DNA from: Aphelocoma coerulescens
Taxonomy: Eukaryota > Chordata > Aves > Passeriformes > Corvidae
Reading direction: 5' to 3'
NCBI RefSeq assembly: GCF_041296385.1
Contig: NC_091017.1
Location: 13,014,001-13,078,000 of the forward strand
Length of the DNA: 64,000 nucleotides
The first letter of the stretch is position 1. The number at the start of each line of letters is the position of its first letter. Under the pieces are notes generated by a model. The model did no database searches, was not told the DNA's origin, and was given only the letters and a program-made list of their open reading frames with translations. A program made the position numbers and the translations under genes. Positions 62,037 through 64,000 of this stretch are shown piece after piece.

Positions 62037-62135
62037 CAGAAAGGCTTCCTCTCTTTACAAGAGTAGGCTTTGGGCTTGTGTCCTGGGCATGCTGAGCATC
62101 ACTGCCTACTCTTGTAAAGAGAGGAAGCCTTTCTG
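62037..62135. repeat. Perfect 32 bp inverted repeat with 35 bp spacer
   Basis: The left arm (62037-62068) and right arm (62104-62135) are exact reverse complements over all 32 bases. The left arm starts CAGAAAGGCTTCCTCTCTTT and ends GAGTAGGC. The right arm starts GCCTACTC and ends CCTTTCTG. The 35 bp spacer (62069-62103) pairs only weakly with itself. A transcript from either strand would fold into one long perfect stem-loop. No transposon termini, target duplication or coding sequence is attached. A microRNA precursor would normally carry mismatches, so a recent fold-back (template-switch) duplication is the more likely origin. Confidence 0.95.
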
Positions 62136-63665
62136 ATGATGTCTAAATCAGCTTTTGGTTCTCAAATATGCCCTTGTAAGAGTAACTTGACAGAAGTATA
62201 TGGTCACTGCTAACTAGATGCAATAGGTAGATTCTTTTTCCTCTTAAATATAATTTGTTAAATCACTGTGATTATTTAACACAAACATACACTTTTACAA
62301 ATCTCCATCAAACCCCAAAACTATAGTTTATAGTAGAAACTCTAAACTGACAGAAAGATACATTCACTTTACATTCAGAAATGTATTTCTAACTGAAGAG
62401 TGCAATATTCTTGTTTTTCATCTGTGACCACGTAGTAAGTAGATAATCTGCATCAGTCTGGGTTTAATTTAACAATATCAACACTTTACCACTTTTGCAA
62501 AAACAATAAGTTCCATCAAGCGCATCTCACAATAATAAGCTTTCTAATTTTCCACAGGAAAATGCTTTTCAGGGAAGCAGGAGAGAAAAAAGGAAGAAAT
62601 TACAGTTAGAAACATTGTTTACACCTTTCTCACAAAAAAATCCCTTCTGTGTAGGCAAGTGGGTTCCACAAGTAGTAAAGGGGCCTTTTGACATCTACAC
62701 CAAAGCAAGAAGTCCCTCATCCTGGATGGATCAATAAATGTGAATTGCACATAAAATATAATGAAGTATGGCTCTGCCTTAAGTTTCTTCTTTGTATGTC
62801 ACAGAAATTACTTAATATCTGGACTTGTTTATGGAAGAATGTCTAGTTGTATCCAAATATCTAGTTTTTCCTACATTAAAAAAAAAAAGAGGAACTGAGT
62901 GAGATTAGATATATGAAACCTTGACTACCCATTCATATTGGGGAATTGCAGAGAGATACTAACATGAATTTCTTGACTCATGAAATGGAGAAGATGGCAT
63001 TAACTCTTTCACACAGGCAGTTCATCCTCTCAACTGTTTGATGGGTCTTTGAGTTCAACAGATTTGACAAAAGCAGAAGAAAGAAACAATAAAGCAGTAG
63101 ACAGCATGACCAAGCATCCTCTGCCTCTCAGTTACAAACCAACAAATCTGTAGCTCCAATTACAGTCTGAGTTCCATGTCATTATTGCAGTAGTTCTCTA
63201 GATAAGCCTTCCCAAAGAGAAGAGGCTTTAGATCACCTGTGTCTAATGCAATAGGCAAGCGGAATTAATATAAAAATACAAAGCTTTGAGCTGTCACCAT
63301 ACATCCTGAACCAAAACCAGGAGGCAGATGAACATTTCTTTTTGTTTTTCAATTAATTTTAAATAACATGTGATGTCCTCTGACCTGGTAAAGCTCCTAT
63401 TCCTCCTTATTGGTTGATCCTCAAACTCCACAAGTTGAAGGAATGACAAATTTTGCTGTATTTCTACATGCATTACAGTGTGAGTCACAGTTAAACCATG
63501 CTCAGAATTAAGTATTCCTTGTAGGTGGTGTGGAAACAGCTAATTTGGTGAAAAGCTGTTATGCTAAAATGATCAACTAACAATTCTATTCGTGTATTAT
63601 ACACTATTAGTGTATATTAGACTTCTTGACATGTTTTGGTGGCACGTAACTTCTGTGAAGGCATC
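62136..63665. other. Unannotated sequence, no gene seen
   Basis: AT-rich unique-looking sequence. Short overlapping hairpin words (GTGTATTATACAC, ACACTATTAGTGT) occur at about 63,591-63,614. No repeat family or exon is recognised. Confidence 0.55.
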
Positions 63666-63756
63666 GCCTACTTTGGGAATTGATTTTTGTTTAATCCATT
63701 TTTAAACTCTACCTACTTTGGTAATTGATTACTAACTTTAATAATTTTTAAACTCT
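63666..63756. repeat. Direct duplication, about 45 bp x2
   Basis: The first copy (63666-63710) runs from GCCTACTTTGGGAATTGATT to TTTTTAAACTCT. The second (63711-63756) runs from ACCTACTTTGGTAATTGATT to TTTTTAAACTCT. The ends are nearly identical and the middles have diverged. It is an adjacent tandem duplication of moderate age. Confidence 0.85.
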
Positions 63757-64000
63757 CAAAACAACATTTAGAAAATTTGTTCTTGAACCTTTCCATTACA
63801 CCAGTGGCCAGATCTTTACAGGGGCTGCACAATTAAGAATACCCTGCTGACCCAGGAGGCGACAGGGCATTGATGTAACCACTATTCAAACTGGTTATTA
63901 ACTCATTACAAAGCATTCCCCAAGCCTGGCAACTGCTGCACCGTAGCTTAGCGTGGAATACACGTGAGACAGTGATGCCAAAGCATGGAAGCCAAATGGC
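63757..64000. other. Unannotated sequence at the window end
   Basis: The last 244 bases show no recognisable gene, repeat or structure. Confidence 0.6.

Noticed and set aside
62037..62135. MicroRNA precursor
   Set aside because: The stem is perfectly paired over 32 bp with a 35-base loop, unlike typical precursors with mismatches and small loops, and no known seed was recognised. It is kept as a structural finding instead.
1..64000. CRISPR arrays, operons, tRNA or rRNA genes
   Set aside because: No regularly spaced repeats, clover-leaf pattern or rRNA-like sequence is visible, and the repeat content shows that the DNA is avian nuclear.

Overview
The window reads as vertebrate nuclear DNA from a bird, most likely a songbird (Passeriformes). 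The evidence is the set of interspersed repeats: four fragments of the avian CR1 LINE, and three long terminal repeats (LTRs) of endogenous retroviruses with intact target-site duplications. Base composition is moderate (low to mid 40s % GC by eye), CpG is sparse, and nothing looks like an operon, ribosome binding site or other bacterial feature. The passerine assignment is inference from the style of the LTRs. No sequence search was possible.

I find no protein-coding gene or RNA gene that I can defend. All open reading frames are short, unrelated to any family I recognise, and often begin at GTG or TTG rather than ATG. The window is therefore best described as intergenic or long-intron DNA.

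Layout: 1-12.5 kb is mostly unannotated single-copy sequence with a small tandem repeat and an (AAAAC)n microsatellite. A 291 bp solo LTR with a 6 bp duplication lies at 12.5-12.8 kb. From 13 to 27 kb the sequence is unique-looking, with a long polypyrimidine tract, C-runs and a few paired homeodomain-like sites. A plus-strand CR1 3' end lies at 27.0-27.3 kb and a short minus-strand CR1 at 29.7 kb. A 702 bp solo LTR with a GGAAG duplication is at 32.0-32.7 kb. From 33 to 42.7 kb there is an old MIR SINE, a third CR1, two small perfect inverted repeats and a C19 run. A 1303 bp solo LTR with a CATCC duplication at 48.0-49.3 kb is followed about 100 bp later by a second LTR-like block with its own polyadenylation signal. 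From 50.3 kb to the end there is unique-looking sequence with an A30 run, a fourth CR1, a perfect 32 bp inverted repeat (62.0-62.1 kb) and a 45 bp direct duplication.

No genes act together here. The non-repeat items worth attention are the perfect 32/32 bp hairpin at 62,037-62,135 and several AT-rich, CpG-poor, homeodomain-motif-dense stretches (notably 38.7-39.1 kb and 50.9-51.2 kb) that resemble conserved non-coding regulatory elements. Their conservation is untested.
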